Below, in pieces: positions 18,244 to 26,760 of a DNA stretch of 64,000 bases. The translations under genes and the position numbers were made by a program. The stretch's first letter is position 1, and each line of letters begins with the position of its first letter. Source of the stretch: Notoacmeibacter sp. MSK16QG-6 (GTDB taxonomy: Bacteria; Pseudomonadota; Alphaproteobacteria; Rhizobiales; Rhizobiaceae). The notes under the pieces are model-generated. The model made no database searches. It saw only the letters and a program-made list of their open reading frames with translations, and was not told the origin of the DNA. The stretch spans positions 1,530,639-1,594,638 of the forward strand of contig NZ_JAMYXM010000001.1 of NCBI RefSeq assembly GCF_024158145.1, read 5' to 3'.

Positions 18244-18891
18244 TCAGCGTTTGGCGCTACTGGCGGCCTCGTTACCGGCCTGCCAGTTATATTTGCTGTA
18301 ATCGATGCGGAACCGCGAAGTATCGACACGCGCGCCTTCCTGCACGTTGAACAGCATGACCGTGGTGTCCTTGCCCTGATTGTCCGTCACCGTCCACTGG
18401 CGCAGCGCGTTTGTCTTCGGATCGAACATAATCGTGATCTTCGAATTGCCGAAGACACTTTTGTCGGCCATCACGACCGTCACCAGATCAGGCTCTTCCT
18501 TGATGCTCTGCACCTGCCGCCCCGACAGATTGATTTTATTGTTGAGCAGCAGCTTCAGCGGCGTCTTGGACAGTGGATAGAGGTCGAACGTGTCGAGCTT
18601 CTGATTGTTGAGCAGAAGGTTGCGACCGTCTGAGATCACCCGGAATTTCGCTGGCGGCTCGTAGTCGAAGCGAATTTTGCCGGGCCGCGCGATCTGGAAA
18701 GTGCCCGCAGTCTGTTCGCCGCGCGGGCCGAACTGGACGAATTCGCCCCTCATCGTCTTGACCGAAGCAAAATGGTTGGCGATCTGCTGCGCGGTCTGGC
18801 TGGCCTGAGCCTGAATGCCGGCACCGAGAGCAATACCTGCTCCGATCAGGAGAATGGCCAGACTCTTGAAGCGGCGCTTGGTCTTAATCAT
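18244..18891 (-). CDS. lolA: outer-membrane lipoprotein carrier protein LolA
   Basis: Periplasmic chaperone that ferries lipoproteins from LolCDE to the outer membrane. It has 215 residues from MIKTKRRFKSLAILL, with an AGGA site just upstream; a Lys/Arg-rich start and hydrophobic core followed by AQAS give a clear signal peptide (about 1-30). The mature part contains FASVKTMRGEFVQFGPRGEQTAGTF and RPGKIRFDYEPPAKFRVISDG, the LolA barrel signatures. It lies 109 bases downstream of ftsK on the same strand, the usual arrangement. Confidence 0.92.
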   Translation of the reverse strand: MIKTKRRFKSLAILLIGAGIALGAGIQAQASQTAQQIANHFASVKTMRGEFVQFGPRGEQTAGTFQIARPGKIRFDYEPPAKFRVISDGRNLLLNNQKLDTFDLYPLSKTPLKLLLNNKINLSGRQVQSIKEEPDLVTVVMADKSVFGNSKITIMFDPKTNALRQWTVTDNQGKDTTVMLFNVQEGARVDTSRFRIDYSKYNWQAGNEAASSAKR

Positions 18892-19000
18892 GGAAGTCCT
18901 CGTGATTGGCGTCGTCCTCTTCTTCGGCGCACCGATAGCCGCATAGATAGGCAACAGGATGGCACGTTTCGAGCGCTGTGCGTTCATTTTGCCGACCGGA

Positions 19001-21676
19001 TCAATCGTCGAACTCGTCGCGCGGCACGAGGATCTCGCGTTTGCCTGCATGGTCGGCGGGACCGATCACGCCTTCCTCCTCCATCTTCTCGATAATGGTG
19101 GCGGCGCGATTGTAGCCGATGCCGAGGCGACGCTGGATGTAAGAGGTGGAAGCCTTGCCATCGCGCAGGACGACCGCGACTGCCTGATCGTAGGGATCGT
19201 CGCTGTCAGTCGCGGGGCCATCTCCACCGCCGCCGCCGCTACCGCCCGCGCCTTCGTCCTCATCGTCGGTATCTTCGGTCACCGAGTCGAGATATTCCGG
19301 CACACCCTGCGTCTTCAAATGATTGACGACGGTCTCGACCTCTTCGTCGGAAACGAACGGTCCATGGACGCGCTGGCTGCGGCCGCCCGCGGCCTGGTAG
19401 AGCATGTCGCCCATGCCGAGCAATTGTTCAGCGCCCATCTCGCCGAGAATGGTGCGGCTGTCGATCTTGCTGGTCACCTGGAAGGAGATGCGGGTCGGGA
19501 AATTGGCCTTGATCGTGCCGGTGATAACGTCGACCGAGGGGCGCTGGGTCGCCATGATGACGTGAATGCCGGCGGCGCGAGCCATCTGCGCCAAACGCTG
19601 CACCGCGCCTTCGATCTCCTTGCCCGCGACCATCATCAAGTCAGCCATCTCGTCGATGATGACGACGATGTAAGGCATTGGATCGAGATCCATTTCCTCA
19701 TGCTCGTAGATGGCTTCGCCGGTTTCGCGGTCGAAGCCGGTCTGCACGGTGCGGGTAATGGTCTCGCCCTTGGCTTTTGCTTCGCCGACGCGGCTGTTGA
19801 AGCCGTCGATGTTGCGAACGCCCACCTTGCTCATCTTGCGATAGCGCTCTTCCATCTCGCGCACCGTCCATTTGAGCGCGACGACGGCCTTCTTCGGATC
19901 GGTGACAACCGGCGACAGAAGGTGCGGGATGCCATCATAGACCGACAATTCGAGCATTTTCGGATCGATCATGATGAGGCGGCACTGCTGCGGCGTCATA
20001 CGGTAGAGCAGCGACAGGATCATCGTGTTGATCGCCACGGATTTACCCGAGCCGGTGGTGCCAGCGACCAGCAGATGCGGCATCTTGGCGAGATCGGCGA
20101 TGACGGCTTCGCCGCCGATCGTCTTGCCAAGCGACAGCCCGAGCTTGCTCTTGGTCTGCTGAAAGTCCTTGCTGCCGATGATTTCCCGCAGATAAACGGT
20201 CTCGCGGTGATCGTTGGGCAGTTCGATGCCGATCGCATTGCGGCCCGGCACGACGGCGACGCGCGCTGCAATGGCGCTCATGGAGCGGGCAATATCTTCG
20301 GCAAGACCGATGACGCGCGACGATTTGACGCCGGGCGCCGGCTCCAATTCGTAGAGCGTTACGACCGGGCCGGGGCGCACCGTCATGATCTCGCCCTTTA
20401 CGCCGAAGTCGTTGAGAACGGCTTCGAGCTGGCGGGCATTGTCGGCCAGCTGCGCTTCGGTCACGCGGATGCCGCTCTGCTGCTTCTTCGGCTCGGCTAG
20501 AAAGCGCTGCGAAGGCAATTCGAATTTGCCGCTACGGGCCGGTTTGGCTGCCGCACGCCTTGTCGCTGCCGGCGCGGCCGGTTTTTCAGCCTTTTTCTGC
20601 TTCTCGCTGGAATGAACGAGTTGCGGGCGAAATGGCACCACTCTTTCATCCGGTTCCGCATCGGCAAAGGCCTCGTCCTCATCTTCGAGGAAACCGTCAT
20701 CCTCATCCCATGGAGCGTCCTGCTCATCGGTATCGGCGGACGCTTCCTTGCGATCTTCCAGATAGGCGGCGTCTTCATCATCGATCAGAAGGCCGTCCGG
20801 GGGCATATCCGGCAATTCCTGCTCCCGCTCGTCATTCCAGTCGACAGCAGGCTGGCGCTGGGCCGGTCGGTCATTGGCAGGCCGTAGACGAGGCGGCTCA
20901 AGGCGTTCGCGATTCGCTTGCGCCATTCGGCTGCGCTTCCTGCCCGCCCGTATTTTATAGAATGTGTGGGTAAGGGCGCCGAGCAAGGCCAGCGAAGCCC
21001 TGCGCCAAAGCGGTTCATCGCGCGGTTCGTCGAGGTCCCAATCGTCGGCGGTTTCCGGCTCGTCCTCAATTTCGGGGAGTTTCGGCTTCAGAGCCGGCAG
21101 AAGCGACCAGATTGCCGCGCGCGTGAACAGCCAGATAGCGCCGGCGCTGGTCAGCAGGCCGATCACGACCGCGATCCAACCGGCCACCGGTCGTCCGAAA
21201 GCGAAAGCCGGCAAACGCAGCATCATGTCACCAATGACGCCGCCATGACCGGAGGGAATCGGCCACGCCCGGTGGACCGGAAGGCAAGCCAGTGCGGCTG
21301 CCGCGAGGGCGATACATCCAAGCCATGCGGCCAGGCGGATCGCCTTTTTGTCGATCGGACGAGCCGCCGCGAGCAGGAAGCCCCACGCAATCGCGGGCAG
21401 AAGCGCCACGATGGTGGCAAGCCCCAGGAATTGGACGGCGATATCGGCGAAGGCCGCACCGGGAAAGCCCATGGTGTTTTTTGCCAGGCGCTCGGTCGCC
21501 AGGCTGAAGGAGGGGTCGTCGACATGCCAGGAGGAAAGGGCCACGACGCCGAACGCAACGAAAGCCAGAATTGCCAGACCGAAGAGTCGGCCAACCGCGT
21601 TGCGCAAAAAAGTCCGGACCGCGCTTTCATCGGCATCCTCCATATCGAAGGCGTAACGGTCGTGAATGTCGCTCAT
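19001..21676 (-). CDS. ftsK: DNA translocase FtsK
   Basis: Septal DNA pump coordinating chromosome segregation with division. From [13 protein letters not shown] it has 891 residues; an ATG at 21712 would add 12 more and cannot be excluded. The N-terminal third has four membrane helices (about 28-50, 72-97, 108-128 and 158-180), then an acidic and Pro/Ala-rich linker, then the motor: [21 protein letters not shown] (Walker A), [15 protein letters not shown] (Walker B) and [21 protein letters not shown]. The C-terminal gamma winged helix ([31 protein letters not shown]) reads KOPS. A full CtrA-type box lies upstream at 21749-21763. Confidence 0.95.
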   Translation of the reverse strand: MSDIHDRYAFDMEDADESAVRTFLRNAVGRLFGLAILAFVAFGVVALSSWHVDDPSFSLATERLAKNTMGFPGAAFADIAVQFLGLATIVALLPAIAWGFLLAAARPIDKKAIRLAAWLGCIALAAAALACLPVHRAWPIPSGHGGVIGDMMLRLPAFAFGRPVAGWIAVVIGLLTSAGAIWLFTRAAIWSLLPALKPKLPEIEDEPETADDWDLDEPRDEPLWRRASLALLGALTHTFYKIRAGRKRSRMAQANRERLEPPRLRPANDRPAQRQPAVDWNDEREQELPDMPPDGLLIDDEDAAYLEDRKEASADTDEQDAPWDEDDGFLEDEDEAFADAEPDERVVPFRPQLVHSSEKQKKAEKPAAPAATRRAAAKPARSGKFELPSQRFLAEPKKQQSGIRVTEAQLADNARQLEAVLNDFGVKGEIMTVRPGPVVTLYELEPAPGVKSSRVIGLAEDIARSMSAIAARVAVVPGRNAIGIELPNDHRETVYLREIIGSKDFQQTKSKLGLSLGKTIGGEAVIADLAKMPHLLVAGTTGSGKSVAINTMILSLLYRMTPQQCRLIMIDPKMLELSVYDGIPHLLSPVVTDPKKAVVALKWTVREMEERYRKMSKVGVRNIDGFNSRVGEAKAKGETITRTVQTGFDRETGEAIYEHEEMDLDPMPYIVVIIDEMADLMMVAGKEIEGAVQRLAQMARAAGIHVIMATQRPSVDVITGTIKANFPTRISFQVTSKIDSRTILGEMGAEQLLGMGDMLYQAAGGRSQRVHGPFVSDEEVETVVNHLKTQGVPEYLDSVTEDTDDEDEGAGGSGGGGGDGPATDSDDPYDQAVAVVLRDGKASTSYIQRRLGIGYNRAATIIEKMEEEGVIGPADHAGKREILVPRDEFDD

Positions 21677-21748
21677 CGCTCGGATTTCCCCATGGCAAAG
21701 CGGGCGGGACATACCCCGCCATAATGCGCTCAGCCTAGGGCCGAAGGG

Positions 21749-21763
21749 TTAAACCCCTGTTAA
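21749..21763. promoter_or_regulatory. CtrA-type box (TTAA-N7-TTAA) upstream of ftsK
   Basis: The sequence is TTAA, seven bases (ACCCCTG), TTAA, followed by CCAT, which matches the full alphaproteobacterial CtrA consensus. It lies 73 bases before the chosen ftsK start and 37 before the alternative one, and 16 bases beyond the MFS stop. Regulation by CtrA is inferred from the motif only. Confidence 0.6.
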
Positions 21764-21778
21764 CCATCGACGCGCCGT

Positions 21779-23209
21779 TCAGCCAATGCGCAACAGAGTT
21801 TGGGGATCGGCAGCGGGATAAGGCGTTCGTACGGCGATGGCGAATCCGATGATCAGGAAGAGCAGAATAACCGACATGCCAAGCGCCGCCGATCCGCTCA
21901 CCGTCGTGACGATGCCGACAAGGAGAGGGGCGAGAAAACTTGTGGCGCGGCCCGACAGGGCGTAGAAGCCGAACCAGCGGCCCGCCTCTTCCTCCGGCAC
22001 GCTCCGCGCCATCCATGCGCGTGAGGATGCCTGAACCGGACCGAAGGTGAGGCCGATCAACAGACCGTAGAGAATATAGGCCTTCTCGGCTGCGGTCCCG
22101 AACAGGCCGCCGCTATCGTCGGTCGATAATGGAATGACGCCGAACAGCGTGGACCCGGCCTTGGTCGAGACGATGCCGAGCGCGGCAATGAAAAGCAGGC
22201 AGACCGACCCGATCACCAGCTTTTTCGACCCGAGCGTTTTGTCGAGCCTGGCGGCAAGCAGGCAGCCCGGGATTGCGGTCAGATTGAGAATGATGCCGAA
22301 AATGCCGATCTCCATGACCGGCCACAGAAAGAGCGCGGCGGCGTAGGTCCCGCCCAGCGCGATCAGGGCGTTCACGCCATCCTGGTAGATCATCCGGGCA
22401 GCCAGAAATCGTGCGATGCCAGGCTGGCGTTTCACTTCGGTCCAGGTCGACCGCAATTCTGCAAGGCCACCACGCACGGCGCTGCCAAGCTTCAGTTTCC
22501 GGCGCTTGGCGTCCGGGGTGAACAGGAACATTGGCAGAATGAAAATGAGGTACCAAATCGCCGCCATCGGGCCGGTAATGCGGGCGTCTTCACCTTCCGC
22601 CGGATCGAGACCGAAAAGCGGCTCGATGCCGATCAGTGTTCGTCCGCTTTCGGGATTCGCCGCCAGAAGAGCGATGGTGAAGGCGAGGACGATCAACCCG
22701 CCAGCGTAGCCGAGACCCCAGGCCGTGTTCGAGACCCGGCCCGCTTGCTCGGCAGTGGCGATGCGCGGCAGCATGGAATCGTTGAAGACAATCGAAAACT
22801 CCGCCGCGATGGTGGCAATGGCGAAGGCGGCCACGACCCAGACCAGCGATGCGCCGGGAGCGGCAAACCATAGCGTCAGCAGCATGGCGACCTTGAGAAC
22901 GGCAAAGCCGGCGATCCAAGGTTTCTTGCGCCCGCTCTGATCGGCGATCGAGCCGAGCACGGGCGATAGCACCGCGATGATCAATCCCGCTGCCGCAACG
23001 CCGAATGCCCATGCGGATTGGCCCGTGGCCGGATCATCGGCCAGTCGGCTCACCACATAGGGTCCGAAAATGAAGGTGGTGACGACGGTGAAGAAGGGCT
23101 GCGCCGCCCAGTCGAAAAACATCCAGCCCCATAGACCGCGTTTGCCGGCGCGCTCCATGGGCTTCGTTGAAATTGGTTCGCTGGTCGCAGTCGATGCGCC
23201 GTCGTTCAT
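21779..23209 (-). CDS. MFS transporter, UMF1/Atg22-like
   Basis: A 476-residue transporter with about twelve membrane segments. The start MNDGASTATSEP has a GGAGGA site; the N-terminal GWMFFDWAAQPFFTVVTTFIFGPYV is the diagnostic opening of the UMF1 (Atg22-related) branch, and loop 2-3 reads LGSIADQSGRKKPWI, the MFS signature. A segment YILYGLLIGLTFGPVQASSRAWMARSVP precedes helix 11. Substrate unknown; family members include putative amino-acid exporters. It is convergent with nothing and lies 66 bases after the CtrA-type box region of ftsK, on the same strand. Confidence 0.85.
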   Translation of the reverse strand: MNDGASTATSEPISTKPMERAGKRGLWGWMFFDWAAQPFFTVVTTFIFGPYVVSRLADDPATGQSAWAFGVAAAGLIIAVLSPVLGSIADQSGRKKPWIAGFAVLKVAMLLTLWFAAPGASLVWVVAAFAIATIAAEFSIVFNDSMLPRIATAEQAGRVSNTAWGLGYAGGLIVLAFTIALLAANPESGRTLIGIEPLFGLDPAEGEDARITGPMAAIWYLIFILPMFLFTPDAKRRKLKLGSAVRGGLAELRSTWTEVKRQPGIARFLAARMIYQDGVNALIALGGTYAAALFLWPVMEIGIFGIILNLTAIPGCLLAARLDKTLGSKKLVIGSVCLLFIAALGIVSTKAGSTLFGVIPLSTDDSGGLFGTAAEKAYILYGLLIGLTFGPVQASSRAWMARSVPEEEAGRWFGFYALSGRATSFLAPLLVGIVTTVSGSAALGMSVILLFLIIGFAIAVRTPYPAADPQTLLRIG

Positions 23210-23315
23210 GGCGGCCGTCCTCCGGCGCTTTCGTTTTCCACCGGTGCCTGCCTGCCACGTTGCGGCGGCAGATGGTAGGGGGATCGTCGAAGAAGACGCG
23301 GATGGAGGATACAAA

Positions 23316-23939
23316 ATGGCCGATGCGAAGGAGAAGCAGCCGATACCGGAAGGGCAATGGCGGCAAGACGGGCTGCCAAGGGCCATGGCCATCGATCTGC
23401 CGCCGGAAGAGCCATTGCCCGAGGGGGTCGCAACCTATTTCGACAAATGTGAAGAGAAGCTCGGCCTTGTGCCCAATGTACTCGTCGCCCACGCTTTCGA
23501 TGCCGAGCGGCTGGACGCTTTCGCCAGGTTCTACAATGGGCTGATGCTGGCGCCTTCCGGCCTCACCAAGGCCGAGCGCGAGATGATCGCGGTCACGGTC
23601 TCGGCGATCAATCGCTGCCATTACTGCCTGACAGCCCATGGCGCGGCGCTGCGGCAGCTCACCGGCGATCCGGCATTGGCGGAAACGATCACGCAGAACT
23701 GGCGGGCGGCCGATCTGCCACATCGTCAGAAGGCCATGCTGGCCTTTGCCGAGAAGCTGAGCGTGACCCCGGCCGCAATGGAGGAAGCGGACCGGCAGGC
23801 GCTGCGCGATGCCGGCTTTTCCGAACGCGATATTTTCGACATCGCCTCCGTCACCGGTTTTTACGCCATGAGCAACCGGCTGGCGAGCGCGACGGAAATG
23901 GCGCCGAACTCCGAATATCACGCCATGGCGCGTGACTGA
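23316..23939 (+). CDS. AhpD-like peroxidase-related protein
   Basis: A 207-residue carboxymuconolactone-decarboxylase/AhpD-fold protein. The redox motif is NRCHYCLTAHGAAL, giving the CxxC pair and the His three residues further on, as in AhpD and the uncharacterised peroxidase-related subfamily; NVLVAHAFDAERLDAFARFYNGLML precedes it. The start MADAKEKQP has a GGAGG site and is divergent from the MFS gene. Likely a small thiol oxidoreductase; the electron partner is not encoded nearby. Confidence 0.88.
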   Translation: MADAKEKQPIPEGQWRQDGLPRAMAIDLPPEEPLPEGVATYFDKCEEKLGLVPNVLVAHAFDAERLDAFARFYNGLMLAPSGLTKAEREMIAVTVSAINRCHYCLTAHGAALRQLTGDPALAETITQNWRAADLPHRQKAMLAFAEKLSVTPAAMEEADRQALRDAGFSERDIFDIASVTGFYAMSNRLASATEMAPNSEYHAMARD

Positions 23940-23956
23940 CAGGGCAGGTCCGGCGC

Positions 23957-24604
23957 CTACGCGTCCAGCGTGTCGATGATCTTTTGCGCTTCGGCCAGGA
24001 AAGCGGCGATGTGCCCGCCATCGACGAGGCTATGGTGCACCTCGACCGACACCGCGCAGGACCAGCGGCCCACGCCGTTCTCGACGAACTTGCCCCAGAC
24101 GATGCGCGGCACACAATCACGCCGATCGCGCATCGCATTGGTGAGCGCGGTGAAATCGACGGCAGGCGTGCAGCTCAGATAAAGCCAGCCATCGCCCTCC
24201 GCCGGATCGTCCAGCCCCGCATCCTCCGCCGCCCGTGCGATCCGCTCGGCGGCATCCGTCGCGAAGGCGGCGTAATCATCGGCGGCGGGCACAGCGCAGA
24301 AGCCGAAGCTGCCATCCGGTCGCGCCACGGTGGGCGAGACGCCGATGCGCTCATGCTCGACCGCACTGAGCGCCTCGCCATTCATGCCGCCGCGCAGGCG
24401 CTGGCGAAAAGCCGGCACCGCATTGCCGGCCTGGCAGAAGGCGTGGAGCATGACGATGAAGGGCCGGTGGCCGGCGGGCTTCAGCACATGCATCAGGCGC
24501 GTGACGTCGAGCCGCGCCGTCAGCCCGTATTGCGGGCGCTCATAAGTGGCGAACAGCCGGAACGGGCCGGCGCGGTCCCAGGTGTCGATGTCGATTCGGC
24601 GCAT
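23957..24604 (-). CDS. chloramphenicol acetyltransferase-fold (CatA-like) protein
   Basis: A 215-residue protein of the type A chloramphenicol acetyltransferase fold, with the catalytic motif VEVHHSLVDGGHIAAFL (second His catalytic, Asp structural) near the C-terminus and RRIDIDTWDRAGPFRLFATYERPQY at the start. It also has the SCTPAVDFTALT strand found in CAT. Chromosomal CAT-like proteins in alphaproteobacteria often do not confer resistance, so the substrate is open. Start chosen at MRRIDIDTW; the upstream ATG at 24640 adds basic residues unlike the family. Convergent with the AhpD-like gene. Confidence 0.82.
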   Translation of the reverse strand: MRRIDIDTWDRAGPFRLFATYERPQYGLTARLDVTRLMHVLKPAGHRPFIVMLHAFCQAGNAVPAFRQRLRGGMNGEALSAVEHERIGVSPTVARPDGSFGFCAVPAADDYAAFATDAAERIARAAEDAGLDDPAEGDGWLYLSCTPAVDFTALTNAMRDRRDCVPRIVWGKFVENGVGRWSCAVSVEVHHSLVDGGHIAAFLAEAQKIIDTLDA

Positions 24605-24662
24605 GAAACGCCTTTTGCGCCTGCGCGCCGCGCCATGCAAGTCCAGTTCAGATCGGCACCGA

Positions 24663-25049
24663 TCAGATCAGCCAGAGCACGACGGCGACGATGGCGCTGG
24701 CAACGCCGAACAGCGCGGCGACCGTGCCGAGATGGCGGCGTGGGATGGGCTCGGCGGCATGGCAGTCCAGCCGGTCGAGCAGGCCGCAGCAATTCTTCCA
24801 GGCCAGGAAAAAGATCAGCACGCCCACGGCGATGAAACCGCTGGCGGCGAGCTTGGCGACCCAGGTCGGTTCGGCGGCGCGGAAAATCGCCTGCGTGCCG
24901 AGGCCGATGCCGACGGCGGCAAGGCCCGTGCGCATCCATCCGGCGAAGGTGCGCTCATTGGCCAGCACCGTGCGGTCCTCGGCCCAGTCGGTCCGCTCTT
25001 CCGCCCAGTAGGTCTTGGTGTCCTGCTCGCCGGTCTCTTTCGTCGCCAT
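24663..25049 (-). CDS. DUF202 (YidH-like) membrane protein
   Basis: A 128-residue protein with a short cytoplasmic N-terminus, the DUF202 signature RTVLANERTFAGWMRTGLAAVGIG (27-50), and three membrane helices (about 37-57, 66-84, 108-128). Two adjacent cysteines and a His lie between the second and third helices (NCCGLLDRLDCHA). Function unknown; the family is widespread in bacteria and fungi. It is the last ordinary gene before the accessory stretch to its right. Confidence 0.86.
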   Translation of the reverse strand: MATKETGEQDTKTYWAEERTDWAEDRTVLANERTFAGWMRTGLAAVGIGLGTQAIFRAAEPTWVAKLAASGFIAVGVLIFFLAWKNCCGLLDRLDCHAAEPIPRRHLGTVAALFGVASAIVAVVLWLI

Positions 25050-25551
25050 TGCGCCAGTCTGCCCCCGGCGCGCTGAAAAGCAAAGCGCCGGTCGGTTGAT
25101 TTATGACAAGCGCGCGCGAATGCCGCCACGCCCGGCCTTGCGCCGTCTGGCCAATGAGGAGTGGAGCGGTGGATGGCGGCCGAAAGAACGCGTCATCTGT
25201 TGTGTGTGGGTGCGACCTTCCGGCCGCCATCCGGGCGAATTGTGGCGTTCACCGCTGTGACGGGCGGCCTTCCCGGTGGCAGAACCCCCCGTGGCCGAAC
25301 CCCGCCGCCGGTCCCTTGCCCGCAGGCTCGAACGGTCCCGGCTGTCGCAAACCCGTAGCCGAAGGGGATTGCTGACACCCCACCGCCGATGACCACGGAT
25401 TCGCCATCGGCGCGCTACGCTCGCCCCGCCCCCACGACATCTCCGGTTCGCGATCCCGTCGCTCCTGGAAGGCAGTGGCGAGGAGGATAAGAGAGGTTGA
25501 GAAGGGGTGGATAAGAATATTTCGACCGCGTCGGCAGCGCGCCATCGTTCC

Positions 25552-25585
25552 GGCATGGATCCTCGGATCAAGTCCGAGGATGACG
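25552..25585 (+). repeat. palindromic intergenic repeat, family 1 copy A
   Basis: A 34-base unit with core CCTCGGATCAAGTCCGAGG, itself a seven-base stem with a five-base loop, flanked by ATGGAT and ATGACG. It is an inverted exact copy of 25676-25709. Repeats of this look are frequent in rhizobial genomes. Confidence 0.85.
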
Positions 25586-25675
25586 ACCGTGTTATTGGGC
25601 CTGAACGTTCCGATAGGGTGTCAAAAGCGGCTCCGCATCGCGGCGTTGAAGGACTTGGCACTTCTATAGCAGCTT

Positions 25676-25709
25676 CGTCATCCTCGGACTTGATCCGAGG
25701 ATCCATGCC
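25676..25709 (-). repeat. palindromic intergenic repeat, family 1 copy B
   Basis: Exact reverse complement of 25552-25585 over 34 bases. The two copies, 90 bases apart, could form one large stem. Confidence 0.85.
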
Positions 25710-25748
25710 CGGCACCTTCGAACGTCATCATGGCGGGGCAGGAAACGC

Positions 25749-25801
25749 CCACCTCCCCCTTGAGGGGAGGTCGAAAGCGCGCAGCGTCTTTCGGGTGGGG
25801 G
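25749..25801 (+). repeat. palindromic intergenic repeat, family 2 copy C (shorter)
   Basis: Begins CCACCTCCCCCTTGAGGGGA and ends TCGGGTGGGGG; outer arms pair with each other. The middle differs from and is shorter than that of copy D. Confidence 0.8.
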
Positions 25802-25828
25802 TGTTCTGGCTGACCGGGCTCGGCGAAT

Positions 25829-25890
25829 ACCCCCACCCGGATCGCCTTCGCTTCGCTTGCCTCTCCGACCTCCCCTCAAGGGGGAGGTGG
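25829..25890 (-). repeat. palindromic intergenic repeat, family 2 copy D
   Basis: Reverse-complement copy of the unit at 25749-25801: it opens ACCCCCACCCGGAT and closes CTCAAGGGGGAGGTGG. The inner part holds CTTCGCTTCGCTTGC, absent from copy C. It ends ten bases before the stop of the next gene. Confidence 0.8.
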
Positions 25891-25899
25891 AACGCGCCG

Positions 25900-26220
25900 T
25901 CAATTCCGACCCAGCATCAGCGTCGGGTCGAAGCGCTCGTCCTTGCGCAGCGGGCGCGGCGGGCGGCCCGTCCCGCCATTCTCCTGCCAGCGCAGATCGG
26001 CCAGCGTCGCCTCCATCATCCGCTCCCATTCGGCTTCGTGCGCGGCGCGCTCTATCGCGTAATGCCGTTCCAGGCGCCGCGCGGCGCGGAAATGATGCAG
26101 CATCACGGCCAGCTGGCCGAGCGCGAAGACCAAAGGCAGGATCAGCATCAGCGCCTTGATCGCGTCCGGCGCGGACTGGAACGTATCGAGCAGATCGGCG
26201 CGGAAATTATAGTCGTCCAT
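25900..26220 (-). CDS. hypothetical small single-span membrane protein
   Basis: A 106-residue protein I do not recognise. It has a short N-terminus, one membrane helix at about residues 22-42 (IKALMLILPLVFALGQLAVML), then a charged helical segment rich in Arg, Glu and His (HHFRAARRLERHYAIERAAHEAEWERMMEA in two pieces) and a basic Pro-rich tail (TGRPPRPLRKDERFDP). It looks like a membrane-anchored coiled helix. It is divergent from the XRE regulator, and the perfect inverted repeat 26254-26271 lies between their starts. Confidence 0.65.
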   Translation of the reverse strand: MDDYNFRADLLDTFQSAPDAIKALMLILPLVFALGQLAVMLHHFRAARRLERHYAIERAAHEAEWERMMEATLADLRWQENGGTGRPPRPLRKDERFDPTLMLGRN

Positions 26221-26253
26221 GGTTCCGCCTTTCAGCGATGAACATCGATAAAA

Positions 26254-26271
26254 TATGTATTATGATACATA
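26254..26271. promoter_or_regulatory. perfect inverted repeat, candidate operator of the XRE regulator
   Basis: Seven-base arms TATGTAT and ATACATA around TATG in an AT-rich patch. It lies 35 bases before the XRE start and 34 before the divergent membrane-protein start, a place suited to repress either gene. Autoregulation is inferred. Confidence 0.55.
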
Positions 26272-26305
26272 GAACTTTTCAACCACCGACCGCTCCTTCT
26301 TTCTC

Positions 26306-26515
26306 ATGGAGATCAAGAAGCGTTTCGGTCAGGCAGTTCGGCGGCGCCGGCAGCAATTGAAGGTGTCGCAGGAGGAACTCGCCATGCGGATCGGCGCGGA
26401 TCAGGCTTATGTCAGCCGGATCGAAGCTGGACAGATGAACGTCACATTGGAAACGCTCGACCAGATTGCTGCTGCGCTGGAGGCGGATGCAGCGGATTTG
26501 GTGAAGGGGGAGTAG
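26306..26515 (+). CDS. small XRE-family transcriptional regulator
   Basis: Sixty-nine residues forming little more than one HTH_3 domain: FGQAVRRRRQQLKVSQEELAMRIG, AYVSRIEAGQMNVTLETLDQIAAAL, with the recognition helix in QAYVSRIEAG. No second domain is present. Such minimal Cro/C1-type proteins are antitoxin-like or phage-like regulators; no HipA-type or other toxin follows, and the next 245 bases are without a convincing gene. No good Shine-Dalgarno is seen, so the transcript may start very close to the ATG. It sits at the left edge of the accessory island. Confidence 0.85.
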   Translation: MEIKKRFGQAVRRRRQQLKVSQEELAMRIGADQAYVSRIEAGQMNVTLETLDQIAAALEADAADLVKGE

Positions 26516-26760
26516 TTGCGAGATCAAATGCGGTAGTTTTAGATGGAGCTTAGCTCTTCGAATTTCTGCCGATAAAGGATGGGACGTGAACGAGGAGGCT
26601 TTTAGGTCGCGCTGGGCGACAAGATCATGCAGACGCTTACGAAGATACGAAACGCGGGCCGCGTGGATACACGCAATGGGGCGGATGGTGTATGCTGGTT
26701 CCCGCCGAAGTAGAGCCCGTTAGCAAGGGCGCCGACGAGCGCGGGAATGTCATCGAACCC

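Larger units (their letters stand above)
25050..25899. other. 850-base intergenic stretch with two inverted repeat pairs
   Basis: No gene is supported here. Reading frames across 25100-25540 are GC-driven and lack family motifs. From 25551 to 25890 there are two different repeat families, each present twice in opposite orientation (listed separately). The left half (25050-25550) has no structure I recognise. Confidence 0.7.

Noticed and set aside
18959..20500. Long plus-strand reading frame of 513 codons
   Set aside because: It is antisense to ftsK, rich in Asp/His/Arg and without motifs, an effect of the GC-rich third positions of the real gene.
23957..24604. Chloramphenicol resistance determinant
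   Set aside because: Chromosomal CAT-fold protein with intact catalytic motif but no mobile context; resistance cannot be claimed from sequence.
25101..25715. A 204-codon minus frame and other frames in the intergenic stretch
   Set aside because: Low-complexity Arg/Ser content, crosses the palindromic repeats, no family motif, no ribosome-binding site.
26516..26760. Possible partner gene after the XRE regulator
   Set aside because: Only short frames (up to about 67 codons) without motif or conservation signal; left as unexplained intergenic sequence.
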